DNA from: Candidatus Pantoea formicae
Lineage (GTDB): Bacteria > Pseudomonadota > Gammaproteobacteria > Enterobacterales > Enterobacteriaceae
NCBI RefSeq assembly: GCF_011752625.1
Contig: NZ_VWXD01000002.1
Span: 1 to 64,000 of the forward strand
Length of the DNA stretch: 64,000 nucleotides
Reading direction: 5' to 3'
Shown here: positions 1 to 9,053 of the stretch, piece after piece
Position numbering within the stretch: position 1 is the first letter of the stretch
Layout of the letters: the number at the start of each line of letters is the position of its first letter
Made by a program: the position numbers and the translations under genes
The notes under the pieces: model-generated
Told to the model about the DNA's origin: nothing
What the model saw: the letters and a program-made list of their open reading frames with translations, nothing else
The model's database searches: none

Positions 1-60
1 GGTTCCACAGGTGCGAACTTCATCGTGGCGCGGGACAATATCCCATCAGACGCCGTATAG
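1..60 (+). CDS. possible 3' end of a gene running in from the left edge
   Basis: Frame 1 is open from the window edge to a TAG at 58-60 and would encode the last 19 residues of a protein, ending ...ARDNIPSDAV. There is too little to recognise a family, and an open stretch this short can occur by chance. It is reported only because the next gene does not begin until 227. Confidence 0.3.
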   Translation, partial: GSTGANFIVARDNIPSDAV

Positions 61-226
61 ATTTAAGCAAGCCTCTCGTCATTAATCAAAATCAGGGTTG
101 CAAAAATGGAGGTGACCATAGATTTTTTATTGTCGTTATACAGGTACTCAATCGTGATTGAGGACGCGATAACTGACTGTTTCCGTTATTACTCTTCATG
201 ATTTTACACTCATGGAGACAACGCTA

Positions 227-1306
227 ATGATTCGATTTTGTATTTGTGCACTTATGCTGATGATGTGTGCGTCGCTTGTACAGGCCGCAACGGGTTTTCG
301 TCAGATAACACTTGATAGTCAGGGCAATCGTCCGCTCAATGTTGCGTTTTGGTATCCCACTGCCGGCACGGGCGTCTTTAAAGATGTGGGTGAGAACCCC
401 GTGTTCTATGGTGAGTCGATGTTACGCAATGCAACGCCTCGTCCAGGACAGCATCCTTTAGTCCTTCTGTCTCACGGCTATGGCGGTAGCTGGCGTAACC
501 TCAACTGGTTGGCGCATGCACTCACTGTGCGGGGATATATCGTCGCTGCTCCCAATCATCCCGGTACAACAACTGAGAATCGCGATCCTGCTACTGCCCG
601 GAAACTTTGGCTGCGTCCAGATGATATCAGCCGGGTAGTGGATCGGTTATTGGCAGACGAACACCTGGCAGGAAAGGTCGATTCGTTGCGCATCGCCGCC
701 ATCGGCCACTCACTCGGAGGGTGGACAGTAATGGAGTTAATTGGTGCCCGGTTTTCGTCGAACAGATTTGTTCAGGATTGTCAGAACCACGCGCAACTAG
801 CAGACTGTCAATTAATCGAGACTTTGGGTATCAGCAATACAAATACCGCTTCTTTATTAGATGCTCAATTACGTAATCCACGTATTAAAGCGGCCGTATC
901 GCTTGATCTTGGTCTGGCGCGCGGATTCACACCTGAGAGCCTGGCAAGGGTTTCTGTGCCAGTGCTGGTGTTATCCGCAGAACAAGACAGTGTTGAACTT
1001 CCCGCCTCACTGGTATCCGGCTATCTGGCGCAGTATCTTCCGCCGCAACAGACATCGTTTTCACGTATAAGAGGCGCAACCCACTTTAGTTTTATGCAGC
1101 GCTGTAAACCCCATGGTGCTGAGTTAATCGAACAATCTTCCCCTGGTGAGGGCTTCGTTTGCCGGGATCAAGGCAGCCGCACCCGCGCCGATATTCATCA
1201 GGAGTTAATCGCCCGTATCACTCGCTTTCTGACAGCGGCATTGAACCCGCCTGCTGACGAAATGCACTCGGCGTCTGTCCGCAAATGCGTAAAAACTCGC
1301 GATTGA
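227..1306 (+). CDS. secreted alpha/beta hydrolase (dienelactone hydrolase / PAF-acetylhydrolase type)
   Basis: A 359-residue protein with a cleavable-looking signal peptide (hydrophobic residues about 5-20, ending in VQA), so probably periplasmic or exported. It has an alpha/beta hydrolase fold: an HGYGG oxyanion-hole motif near residue 86, the nucleophile elbow GHSLGG near residue 160, a likely acid in LSAEQDS, and a catalytic His in GATHFSF. The substrate cannot be read from sequence; ester or amide hydrolysis is family knowledge. The ATG at 227 is preferred over the one at 212 because GGAGA (215-219) sits 7 bases before it and it begins directly at the signal peptide. Its last 89 bases overlap the convergent AraC-type gene. 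Confidence 0.8.
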   Translation: MIRFCICALMLMMCASLVQAATGFRQITLDSQGNRPLNVAFWYPTAGTGVFKDVGENPVFYGESMLRNATPRPGQHPLVLLSHGYGGSWRNLNWLAHALTVRGYIVAAPNHPGTTTENRDPATARKLWLRPDDISRVVDRLLADEHLAGKVDSLRIAAIGHSLGGWTVMELIGARFSSNRFVQDCQNHAQLADCQLIETLGISNTNTASLLDAQLRNPRIKAAVSLDLGLARGFTPESLARVSVPVLVLSAEQDSVELPASLVSGYLAQYLPPQQTSFSRIRGATHFSFMQRCKPHGAELIEQSSPGEGFVCRDQGSRTRADIHQELIARITRFLTAALNPPADEMHSASVRKCVKTRD

Positions 1307-2252
1307 AATTTGATTTAGTGGTGAATCCTGACGCCAGCATCACCTCCGTAACCGGCAGTGAACTGCTTCGAAGCAACTGCTGCGCATGAGCGATGCGAAA
1401 ACCATTTATCCACTGAGAAACATTGCAGTGGTAAGTCGCATTGATCGCACGTGAGATGTGACGCGAGGGAATACCGGATTTGCGTGCTAACAGATTCAAC
1501 GTGAGTTGTGTATTAAGGAACAGGTCATCCTGCCGCAGTCGATTTTCCAGTTGCAGGCACAAGGCTGCCTGCTCAGGCGTCTGCAACGGAGAAGAATCGG
1601 ACAGTACTGTCTCAATACTCACTTCCCGGGGCCGGGTCCGTGCTGCAAGTACAATCGCCAGACTAAGCAAAGGCAGCATTAAACTTTGCAGTATCGCGAT
1701 GATTTGCGGCACAAGCTTGCCCTGATGCAAAGTGAATTCGAGCGCCACCAGCAAATCTGTCATACCAGAGAAGCAAAGAAAAACACCGGCGGTAAGAGCC
1801 ATTCTTGCCGCCAGCCCGACTTCACCGATGCGCGCATCGCTAAATCGATCCCCACCGCTTAAGCCCATAAGAATCAATGTCGCCCCGTATCCGATATAAA
1901 GCACAAATAGCGCGCTATCAATGGCTTCTGGCCAGCACTGCATAATGATGATGGCCAGCGTGGGCGGGACGATTTTCCAGCGTGAATATTGATGAGTCGT
2001 ATGCGGGCTGAAACAGTGCCAGGCCAGCGCCGGGATTAGCGTTGCTAATAACACGCGCAAAGCCATGAGTGGTGTTGACGGCCAGATCCAACGTAATGCT
2101 CCCACCGCCAGTAACAGTGAGCAGACGACCAGAAATAGCAGCGTGGTTTGGTGGCGTTGCTTATCGTTCGCCGCTAAGGTCACGATTAAAATTAGCAGCA
2201 CCAGTAGCGTCACCAGCGGAACCGGAATTGAAGGCATGCAGTAAGAATCCAT
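1218..2252 (-). CDS. AraC-family regulator with a multi-span membrane N-terminal domain
   Basis: About 344 residues. The first 205 contain six or more hydrophobic segments (for example VTLLVLLILIVTLA), with charged residues only in short loops. The C-terminal 110 residues are an AraC/XylS double helix-turn-helix domain (FLNTQLTLNLLARKSGI, then a second HTH with VTEVMLASGFTTKSNFNREF). A membrane-anchored AraC regulator would sense a signal at or through the inner membrane; that role is inferred. The start is uncertain: TTG 2261, ATG 2252 and ATG 2237 are possible and none has a good ribosome-binding site. It converges on and overlaps the hydrolase gene by 89 bp, so each transcript is antisense to the other's 3' end. 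Confidence 0.8.
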   Translation of the reverse strand: MDSYCMPSIPVPLVTLLVLLILIVTLAANDKQRHQTTLLFLVVCSLLLAVGALRWIWPSTPLMALRVLLATLIPALAWHCFSPHTTHQYSRWKIVPPTLAIIIMQCWPEAIDSALFVLYIGYGATLILMGLSGGDRFSDARIGEVGLAARMALTAGVFLCFSGMTDLLVALEFTLHQGKLVPQIIAILQSLMLPLLSLAIVLAARTRPREVSIETVLSDSSPLQTPEQAALCLQLENRLRQDDLFLNTQLTLNLLARKSGIPSRHISRAINATYHCNVSQWINGFRIAHAQQLLRSSSLPVTEVMLASGFTTKSNFNREFLRICGQTPSAFRQQAGSMPLSESE

Positions 2253-2322
2253 TCTTGACAATAAGCCGGTATCTTACCAGGTTCATGCACTGAAGTGGCG
2301 GGAATTTCTTCGATGGCCGTGA

Positions 2323-3759
2323 CTAAGGCGCCATCAGATCGAAACGATTATCCTCACCGGAATCGATGCTAAAAGGTTCCTGAATTTGCAGCGTAATCCA
2401 GTTGGAGGTCACCCGACCGCCCTTGCTGTCTTCCAGTGTCACAGACAGACGGTAGCTGTTGGTGGCGTCAGATGCGCTATTCCACGCGGGCATGATGATG
2501 CTCCATCCTTGCGGATCGTTAGGATTCGCACCCGGCGTGAGGCTCAGGGCTTGGGTGTCGCCCTGCCAAACCACTTTGGTTATCGGATTCGCATTACGGA
2601 TTTGCAATTTCAGCGGCAGGCTTTCACCGCCGTTTAATTGCCATGGCGGTGTGGCGAGGAACACCGACAAGGTTTTGCGCTGACGATACTCCACCACCGG
2701 CGTATTGTTGCGCGTCACCATGTCGTAACGGCTGCCGCGCAGCGAACGCGCTTCGGCCACGTTATCGGCACTCAACTGCTGGCTCAACGGCACGCCGAAA
2801 CGATAGTTGAGATGCAAACCCAGCTGATCCTGACTTTCACCTTCATTACTGGTTTTGTGGCTGGCAGAAAATGTTACCAGCGGTACCGGCGTGTAGGAGA
2901 CACCAAAAGTCAGTGCCGAAGGATTGTGATAGGTATTGCCGCTGCTAAACAGATCGACATCATTACCAAGATACTGCTCCCAACTCACCGACATACCAAG
3001 CTGGCGATAAAACGGCAGATAGCCCTGAGTGGTAAAATCGTAGCCGCGTGCTAAACGCTGCTGCTGGAAGGGATCGTGGTTTTGCCAGCCCGATAGCGGC
3101 GTGTAGTAGTTAGCCGAAAAACGCAGGTAATCGCCCCAGGCTTCGGTGCCCACCGAAGCGCGCTGCAATCCGCTGTTGAACATACGATCGACAAAACCGT
3201 TGTAACCGAGCAGCCATTTGCCCGCCGTCCAGCGTTGTCCCAAGCCGATATTGCCCACCAGCCCATCATCCGTTTGATGGAAGCCCACCTCACTAAACGT
3301 CAGATATTGATAGCGATCGGCCCACGGCGTAAGCAGAGAAGCGCCACTGCCGGTGAAGTTACCATCCATATCGACGTTAAAATCGATCTGCGCTTTACCG
3401 TAGGGAGAAAGCAGAGATTGGCCCTCATCCACCACGCGGTTTGCCACTTCATCGCGGAAATGATTAAACGCCCAGATACCCGCCTGATGACCAAAAGTGT
3501 TGTCACTGGTGCTGTCCTGACTGGCTTCACCAATGCTCTTGGCGATGGTCGCCAGATTTTTGCTGAAGGCTGCGTTCTCGTCTTCATAGCCGAGTGCGGG
3601 GAGATCGCTGGCCATTTTCTGGAAACGTTCGGGATCGCTAAAGGGCGCATCAGCAACATGCGTGTCAGTCACCAGCGCGAGAGCAGGCGCGGTGAAAAGC
3701 AGCCCCGTTGCAGCGGGCAGCATGCGTAGTGATTTGAAAGCAGAGAAAACAGATGTCAT
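2323..3759 (-). CDS. ychO: YchO-like inverse autotransporter / invasin-type outer-membrane protein
   Basis: A 478-residue protein with a signal peptide (about residues 1-28, ending APALA). A predicted 12-strand inverse-autotransporter barrel of the intimin/invasin type follows (residues about 90-340, alternating aromatic strands such as YLTFSEVGFHQTDD and RWTAGKWLLGYNGFVD), then a single C-terminal Ig-like domain of about 110 residues. The short passenger and overall length match the E. coli YchO group rather than large adhesins. Family knowledge: the barrel sits in the outer membrane and exports the C-terminal passenger. No long repeat passenger or LysM domain was seen. The gene stands alone; the nearest leftward gene upstream is the ABC operon's last SDR, ending at 3971. 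Confidence 0.82.
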   Translation of the reverse strand: MTSVFSAFKSLRMLPAATGLLFTAPALALVTDTHVADAPFSDPERFQKMASDLPALGYEDENAAFSKNLATIAKSIGEASQDSTSDNTFGHQAGIWAFNHFRDEVANRVVDEGQSLLSPYGKAQIDFNVDMDGNFTGSGASLLTPWADRYQYLTFSEVGFHQTDDGLVGNIGLGQRWTAGKWLLGYNGFVDRMFNSGLQRASVGTEAWGDYLRFSANYYTPLSGWQNHDPFQQQRLARGYDFTTQGYLPFYRQLGMSVSWEQYLGNDVDLFSSGNTYHNPSALTFGVSYTPVPLVTFSASHKTSNEGESQDQLGLHLNYRFGVPLSQQLSADNVAEARSLRGSRYDMVTRNNTPVVEYRQRKTLSVFLATPPWQLNGGESLPLKLQIRNANPITKVVWQGDTQALSLTPGANPNDPQGWSIIMPAWNSASDATNSYRLSVTLEDSKGGRVTSNWITLQIQEPFSIDSGEDNRFDLMAP

Positions 3760-3970
3760 AGCAAAAACAGGCTTTTATCCAGTTTAGAATTTGAAGTGGC
3801 TCACAAAACTGTACTGGAATACCCTAACACATTCTGCCGATTTTGCAGAAAAGGCCGGGCTGAATTAGGACATTGCCTGATTAGCAAAAGGCATCATTTT
3901 CTCTTGATCACCAAATCGCTCCGCAGAGCGCCCTGCGTACAGCCCCGCAAGACGCTCACGGCTGCTGCTA

Positions 3971-4768
3971 TTAGGAGAATATCAGCCCACCATCCACATT
4001 GATGGTTTGACCGGTAATGTAGCGCGCATCATCCGAGGCGAGGAACGCCACCAACCCGGCGACATCCTGCGGCTGTCCGGCGCGTTTCAGCGGGATATTT
4101 TCCACCCATTCCGCCATCAACTCGCCTTTGCCATACTGCTTTTTATCGCTGCTGAGGATTTCTCCCCACACGCGATCGTTGTAATCCCACATCTCACTTT
4201 CGATGATACCCGGACAGAAAGCGTTAACGGTGATGTGCCACGGCGCCAGCTCCAGAGCAAGACTCTGAGTAATACCGATAACACCCATTTTACTGGCCGC
4301 ATAGTGTGGCGTGTAAATAAAGCCCTGCCGCCCTTGCCCCGAAGAGGTGTTAATCAGGCTGCCGCTGCCCTGCTTCACCATATATTTCGCCGCCTCGCGG
4401 CAGCACAGCCACACGGCCGTGGTGTTGACCGCCAAAATTTTTTCAAAGTCGCTCTTTGGCATTGAATCAAAGCGATCAATAGTGATCACCCCGGCATTTT
4501 GGATCGACACATCGATGGTGCCGAAGCGCTCCGCCGCCTGCTGGTATAGCTGCTGTACCGCCGTCTCATCGGTCACATCCACCTGCAGCGCCAGAATCTC
4601 GCTGCCATGCTGTTCTTCCAGCGCCCGCGCCGTGGTGAATACCCGGTCCGAATTGGACACCATCACTAACCGCGCACCATCGCGAGCAAATCGTGCAGCG
4701 ATACCCGCACCAATACCCCGGCATGCGCCGGTAATCACCACCGTCTTACCACTAAAATCGCGTGTCAT
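3971..4768 (-). CDS. SDR-family dehydrogenase, last gene of the polyol/sugar ABC operon
   Basis: A classical short-chain dehydrogenase of 265 residues. It has the cofactor motif TGACRGIGAG near the N-terminus, NAG in the fourth strand, the catalytic Ser in NTSSGQG and YAASK (Tyr and Lys) near residue 160, with the typical ending INVDGG. It probably interconverts a polyol or sugar alcohol and its keto form with NAD(P). The start is preceded by AGGAGG, and the permease stop lies 11 bp upstream, so it is clearly co-transcribed. It is the second SDR of the operon and is not closely similar to the first (9054-9851), which suggests different steps or substrates. The substrate is not determinable here. 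Confidence 0.85.
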   Translation of the reverse strand: MTRDFSGKTVVITGACRGIGAGIAARFARDGARLVMVSNSDRVFTTARALEEQHGSEILALQVDVTDETAVQQLYQQAAERFGTIDVSIQNAGVITIDRFDSMPKSDFEKILAVNTTAVWLCCREAAKYMVKQGSGSLINTSSGQGRQGFIYTPHYAASKMGVIGITQSLALELAPWHITVNAFCPGIIESEMWDYNDRVWGEILSSDKKQYGKGELMAEWVENIPLKRAGQPQDVAGLVAFLASDDARYITGQTINVDGGLIFS

Positions 4769-4779
4769 ATTGCCTCCTG

Positions 4780-5847
4780 TTATCCATGTGTCGCTTCAGG
4801 CAGGGCGGCCGATTGCTGCTTTTTTTCATGTCTGCGCAGCAGCACCACCTTACTTTGTAATTTTTGCTGGAACTGGTCGATGACCACGGCGGTGACGATC
4901 ACCAGCCCTTTAATCACCATTTGCCAGAAATCGCTGACGCCCATCATCACCATGCCATCGGCGAGGAACACGATGACAAAGGCACCGATGATCGAACCTG
5001 ATACGCGCCCGCGCCCGCCCGCCAAGGCGGTCCCGCCCAACACCGTGGCACCGATAGCGTCCATCTCGAACATGTTGCCGGTCATCGGGTGTGCGGTTTG
5101 CAGTTGGGAGGCGACAATCAACCCCACCAGCGCGGCACATAAACCGGAGAAGGCATATACAAACACTTTGACCTTGATGATGGGCACCCCCGCCAGGCGC
5201 GCCGCCGATTCATTACCGCCGGTGGCATAGATATAGCGGCCTAACGGTGTTTTGCGTGTCAGGTAGAGCCCCAACAGCAAGAAGCCCACCATCAGCCAGA
5301 TCGGGATATAAACGCCCAACAAGCTACCGGAGCCAAGAAACGCAAATCCGGTATTCCCGAGCGCTGGCATGCCGACCAGGTTGGCGTAAGTGCTGCCATC
5401 GTTGAACAGCAGTGCCGCGCCACGCGCTACATACATCATGCCGAGCGTGCAGATGAAAGGTGCCACACCCAGGCGCGTCACCACTGCGCCATTGACCAAG
5501 CCCAGCACAATGCCAAACAACGCCACCACCAGAATCACTTCAGGCACGTTAAAGAACAGCGTATTGCCCCCCCACAACGGCACACCGTTGGTCAGCAGCG
5601 CACCGGCCACCATGCCGCAAATCCCCGCCACCGCGCCCACCGACAGGTCAATGCCGCCAGTCAGAATCACCAGCGTCATACCAATCGCCAGTAATCCCGT
5701 GATGGCCACATGTTGCGTCATAATCAGCAAGTTTGAGGTGGTCAGGAAGTTCGGCACCATGAAGCTAAAAAAGCCCACCACAATCAATAAAGCGATAAAG
5801 GTGCGCGCCTTCAGCAAGTACATATAGAGCAGATATTTTTGATTCAT
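4780..5847 (-). CDS. ABC transporter permease, ribose/xylose (RbsC) family
   Basis: A 355-residue hydrophobic inner-membrane protein with the RbsC-family signature MTLVILTGGIDLSVGAVAG near residue 60, and about 8-10 membrane segments. Together with the ATPase (5867-7387) and binding protein (8053-8988) it forms a CUT2-type sugar importer. The last 20 residues are a charged cytoplasmic tail, slightly longer than in RbsC. The gap to the ATPase stop is 19 bp and contains a ribosome-binding site. The substrate is most likely a pentose, tetrose or polyol given the two SDR dehydrogenases in the operon; this is inference. Confidence 0.9.
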   Translation of the reverse strand: MNQKYLLYMYLLKARTFIALLIVVGFFSFMVPNFLTTSNLLIMTQHVAITGLLAIGMTLVILTGGIDLSVGAVAGICGMVAGALLTNGVPLWGGNTLFFNVPEVILVVALFGIVLGLVNGAVVTRLGVAPFICTLGMMYVARGAALLFNDGSTYANLVGMPALGNTGFAFLGSGSLLGVYIPIWLMVGFLLLGLYLTRKTPLGRYIYATGGNESAARLAGVPIIKVKVFVYAFSGLCAALVGLIVASQLQTAHPMTGNMFEMDAIGATVLGGTALAGGRGRVSGSIIGAFVIVFLADGMVMMGVSDFWQMVIKGLVIVTAVVIDQFQQKLQSKVVLLRRHEKKQQSAALPEATHG

Positions 5848-5866
5848 TTATTTCTCTCCTGCGGGC

Positions 5867-7387
5867 TCAATCATGTGGTGTTGAGGCGCTGATCAACGCT
5901 TCACGTGTTGCCGCACTGCGCGGTAAATCAGCGGTAATACGGCCATCTGCCATCACCAAAATACGATCGGCCAGTGCCATTACCTCATCCAGTTCAGATG
6001 ACGAGAACATCACCGCCAGGCCTTGTTGTGCCAAGTTACCAATTAGGTGATAGACATCCGTTTTTGCGCCCACATCGATGCCGCGCGTCGGCTCATCCAG
6101 CAGCACCACTTGCGGGCCGGTCATGAGTGCTTTACCTAACACCACCTTTTGCTGGTTACCGCCACTTAATGAGGTGATAGGCAATTCAGGATCGCTGACT
6201 TTAATCGCGAGATGACCAATCATTTCATCTACCCGGCGTTGCTCTTTTTGTGGATTGAGCAAACGTAAGGCACGGCGGAAACCGCGCAGACTAAGATCGC
6301 TTAAGGTCATGTTGGCGGTGATCGACATCAGCTGCACCACGCCTTCGGTTTGGCGGTCTTCCGGCACCAGCGCAATGCCCTTTTTGAGCCGTTGCTGGAA
6401 GCTGCTTTTATCCAGCACTTCGCCATTCAAACTGACGCTGCCAGACTGACAATGCATCATGCCAATTAGCCCTTTGAACAACTCCGTACGACCGGCCCCT
6501 AGCAGGCCATAAATGCCGATCACCTCGCCCTTACGTAATGAAAAGGAGACATCATTGAGTTTGTAACCGCCATTCTGATGCAACGCCGTTAATCCGTTGA
6601 CGTTCAACACCGTTTCCCCTTGCGATGCCGGTTGGTAATCGAAATGTTTTTTCTTATCCCCCACCATCTGTTCGATGATCCACGGCACAGAAGCATCACG
6701 TACTTCGCGTTCGCTGATAAAGCGCCCGTCACGAAAAATGGTGATGTGATCCCCGATTTCCATCAGCTCTTCCAGCCGATGGGAGATATAGATGATAGTG
6801 ACACCACGCCGTTTGAGCTGTTCGATCACGTTGAATAACACTTTCACTTCCGACTGGCTCAGGGCGCTGGTGGGTTCATCCATGATGAGTACACGCGTGT
6901 CTTTCGACAGAGCACGGGCGATCTCCACCAGCTGCTGATGACCAATACCCAACTCCCCCAAAGGGGCATAAGGGTCAACGTCCAACTCCAGTCGCTCGAG
7001 TAACGATTTCGCCAGCGCATACTGATATTTTTCGTTGATCACACCGCGCTGGAAAAACTCATTGGCGATGAAGATGTTGTCCATCACATTCATGTTGGGA
7101 AACAGGTTCAGCTCCTGGAAGATAATGCTGATCCCATGTTTCTCCGCCTGATGGGTGGAGTTGAGCGATACGACTTCGCCGTCCAGCAGAATTTCACCCG
7201 ATGATGGCGTCTCGACGCCCGCCAGCATCTTCATCATGGTGGATTTGCCCGCGCCGTTTTCACCGATCAACACGTTGACTTGGTTACGGTAGACGCGGTA
7301 ATTCACCTGATCGAGCGCCGTCACGCCGGGATAGATACGCGACACATTACGCGTTTCGATGATCACGTCACTTTGCGGATTTGCCAT
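5867..7387 (-). CDS. sugar ABC transporter ATP-binding protein (RbsA/CUT2 family, two cassettes)
   Basis: A 506-residue protein with two fused ABC cassettes, the usual CUT2 length. Cassette one has Walker A GENGAGKST near residue 43, a signature-like GIGHQQLVEIARAL, and Walker B VLIMDEPTSAL. Cassette two has a degenerate Walker A (GLLGAGRTEL) but an intact signature LSGGNQQKV and Walker B VVLLDEPTRGID. This asymmetry is normal for RbsA/XylG proteins. It powers uptake through the permease encoded 19 bp downstream. The DUF2291 gene ends only 9 bp upstream. Confidence 0.92.
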   Translation of the reverse strand: MANPQSDVIIETRNVSRIYPGVTALDQVNYRVYRNQVNVLIGENGAGKSTMMKMLAGVETPSSGEILLDGEVVSLNSTHQAEKHGISIIFQELNLFPNMNVMDNIFIANEFFQRGVINEKYQYALAKSLLERLELDVDPYAPLGELGIGHQQLVEIARALSKDTRVLIMDEPTSALSQSEVKVLFNVIEQLKRRGVTIIYISHRLEELMEIGDHITIFRDGRFISEREVRDASVPWIIEQMVGDKKKHFDYQPASQGETVLNVNGLTALHQNGGYKLNDVSFSLRKGEVIGIYGLLGAGRTELFKGLIGMMHCQSGSVSLNGEVLDKSSFQQRLKKGIALVPEDRQTEGVVQLMSITANMTLSDLSLRGFRRALRLLNPQKEQRRVDEMIGHLAIKVSDPELPITSLSGGNQQKVVLGKALMTGPQVVLLDEPTRGIDVGAKTDVYHLIGNLAQQGLAVMFSSSELDEVMALADRILVMADGRITADLPRSAATREALISASTPHD

Positions 7388-7396
7388 GTTCGCTCC

Positions 7397-8008
7397 TTAT
7401 TGCCGCGTGATGGCAGCGGGCGTCACATTTGGCACCTGCTGTGGAATATCGAAACTGCTGAACACCCCTGAAAGCTGGACTTTATCGCCCACCTTCGGCT
7501 TGAAGGTGCTCATCATAGTGGCAGCCTGCTGGTTAATTGCGCGGCTGTAATCACCAAACAGCACCTGATCGTTGAAGTCTTGATAGCTGGCCCCTTTGTA
7601 GGCGTCACGCAATACCGTGCCGGGGAAGATCGGGCCAATCTGAATGATCACATCATCGCCGGAAACGTCTTTCACCGTCATGCGCCCGTTACGAGAATTG
7701 GTGTTCACTGCGGTGACTTCCCCACTCACCTTGACGCTGAAGACACAGGGATTTTCTTCCTGCGAACGGTATCCGTAGGTTTTGCAGGCACTGTCAAAAT
7801 CCTTGGCAGATTTCAGGGCGTTAAGCAGTTCTGCTACCGGCTTCGCATCATGCTGGATTTGCGGCACCAGTTTTTGCTGCCAGGTCTGCGTGATATTGGC
7901 CATTTTCGGGTTGGGGGGATTTTTCAGGTCGGCGAGCTCCTGCTGCGACACAATGCGGCAACCGCTGAGGATCACGATAGGAAGCAGTAACCAGAGTCGT
8001 TTGTGCAT
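7397..8008 (-). CDS. DUF2291 lipoprotein of the sugar ABC operon
   Basis: A 203-residue protein beginning at ATG 8008, chosen because AGGAGA lies just upstream and the product then opens with a lipoprotein signal peptide (MHKRLWLLLPIVILSGC), placing the lipid-modified Cys at residue 17. The mature part matches the DUF2291 family in layout: a short helical linker, then a beta-rich domain (VSGEVTAVNTNSRNGRMTV). DUF2291 genes recur beside RbsABC-type transporters for pentoses or polyols (family knowledge), but the biochemical role is unknown. An accessory periplasmic function in binding-protein-dependent uptake is inferred from its place between the binding-protein and ATPase genes. Confidence 0.8.
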   Translation of the reverse strand: MHKRLWLLLPIVILSGCRIVSQQELADLKNPPNPKMANITQTWQQKLVPQIQHDAKPVAELLNALKSAKDFDSACKTYGYRSQEENPCVFSVKVSGEVTAVNTNSRNGRMTVKDVSGDDVIIQIGPIFPGTVLRDAYKGASYQDFNDQVLFGDYSRAINQQAATMMSTFKPKVGDKVQLSGVFSSFDIPQQVPNVTPAAITRQ

Positions 8009-8052
8009 CTCTTTCTCCTGGGCGCCCGTCACACGGGCGCACCGATTATCGA

Positions 8053-8988
8053 TTACGACTTGAAGTTAAAGTCCTGCACACCTTTCGCATTGTCTGGCGT
8101 GATCAAAATGCCGCGGAACATCACGCGCTGTTTCTCCGGCTTCACCCCTTTCTGAATAAAGTTGTCGAGATCGGTCACCCCTTGGGCGGCAATCGCCTGC
8201 GCCTGCAGCATCACAGTGGCTTTCAGATCGCCTTTCTCAACCGCGTCACGTTCATCGTTACTGCCGTCGATACCCACCACAGTGACATCGGTACGCCCTG
8301 CGGCTTTCAACGCAGCAATCGCACCCAGCGCGACCGGGCCGTTACCACAGATCACGCCTTTCACATCAGGATGGGCCTGCAGGATGCTGTCCATGATGCG
8401 TTTACCGTCGATCAACGTGCCTTTGGCATCCTGGCGCGCCACGCTTTTCATGTCAGGGTATTGATCCAGTACCTGATGGAAGGATTTTGAGCGCGTCACG
8501 CAGTTATTGTCAGCGAGGTTACAGGTCAGTTCGGCATAGCTGCCCTTCTCACCCATTTTCTCCACAAACACGTTGGCGACATCGGAACCGGCCTGGAAGT
8601 TGTTATGGGTGATCTGCACCAGTGCCACGTCATCAACGGGAATTTCACGGTTGATCAGCACCACGGGAATACCGGCGGCTTTAGCTTTTTTAATGGCGGC
8701 GACGCTGGCGGTGGAGTCGGCGTTATCCAGCACGATGCCCTGTACTTTTTTACCGATAGCGGCATCAATCAGCTCGCTCTGTTTTTTCACATCTTCACCG
8801 TGCGACAGGACGCTGGTTTTATAGCCCAACTCTTGTGCTTTGAGGTTGGCACCTTTGGCTTCTGAAGCGTAATAAGGGTTATCGAGCGAATTGACCAGAA
8901 TCATGATGGTGCCTTTATCGGCGGCGAAACTGGATTGGGCGATCAGGCAACTGGCAATGGCAGTGAACAACAGGGTACGTTTTTTCAT
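8053..8988 (-). CDS. periplasmic sugar-binding protein (RbsB/Peripla_BP_4 type)
   Basis: A 311-residue secreted binding protein with a signal peptide of about 22 residues ending SSFA, followed by a periplasmic-binding-protein type I fold. Recognisable are the first strand IMILVNSLDNPYY, the IVLDNADSTAS loop, VVLINREIP, the hinge region GNGPVALGAIAAL and VVGIDGSNDE. It captures the operon's substrate and delivers it to the RbsC-like permease. Two cysteines (CNLADNNC) could form a disulfide. The gene is 44 bp upstream of the DUF2291 gene and 65 bp downstream of the first SDR. The closest recognised family is ribose/allose/erythritol-type binding proteins; the ligand is unknown. Confidence 0.9.
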   Translation of the reverse strand: MKKRTLLFTAIASCLIAQSSFAADKGTIMILVNSLDNPYYASEAKGANLKAQELGYKTSVLSHGEDVKKQSELIDAAIGKKVQGIVLDNADSTASVAAIKKAKAAGIPVVLINREIPVDDVALVQITHNNFQAGSDVANVFVEKMGEKGSYAELTCNLADNNCVTRSKSFHQVLDQYPDMKSVARQDAKGTLIDGKRIMDSILQAHPDVKGVICGNGPVALGAIAALKAAGRTDVTVVGIDGSNDERDAVEKGDLKATVMLQAQAIAAQGVTDLDNFIQKGVKPEKQRVMFRGILITPDNAKGVQDFNFKS

Positions 8989-9053
8989 GTTCGTGCTCTC
9001 TCATTGTTTTGTCGTTATTGCAGGGTTGAGGCCGTACTGGTGCTGGCGCGGCG

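Noticed and set aside
2386..3729. Several long plus-strand open frames opposite ychO
   Set aside because: They are antisense to a recognisable barrel protein, have no ribosome-binding sites, and have compositions expected of complementary-strand shadows.
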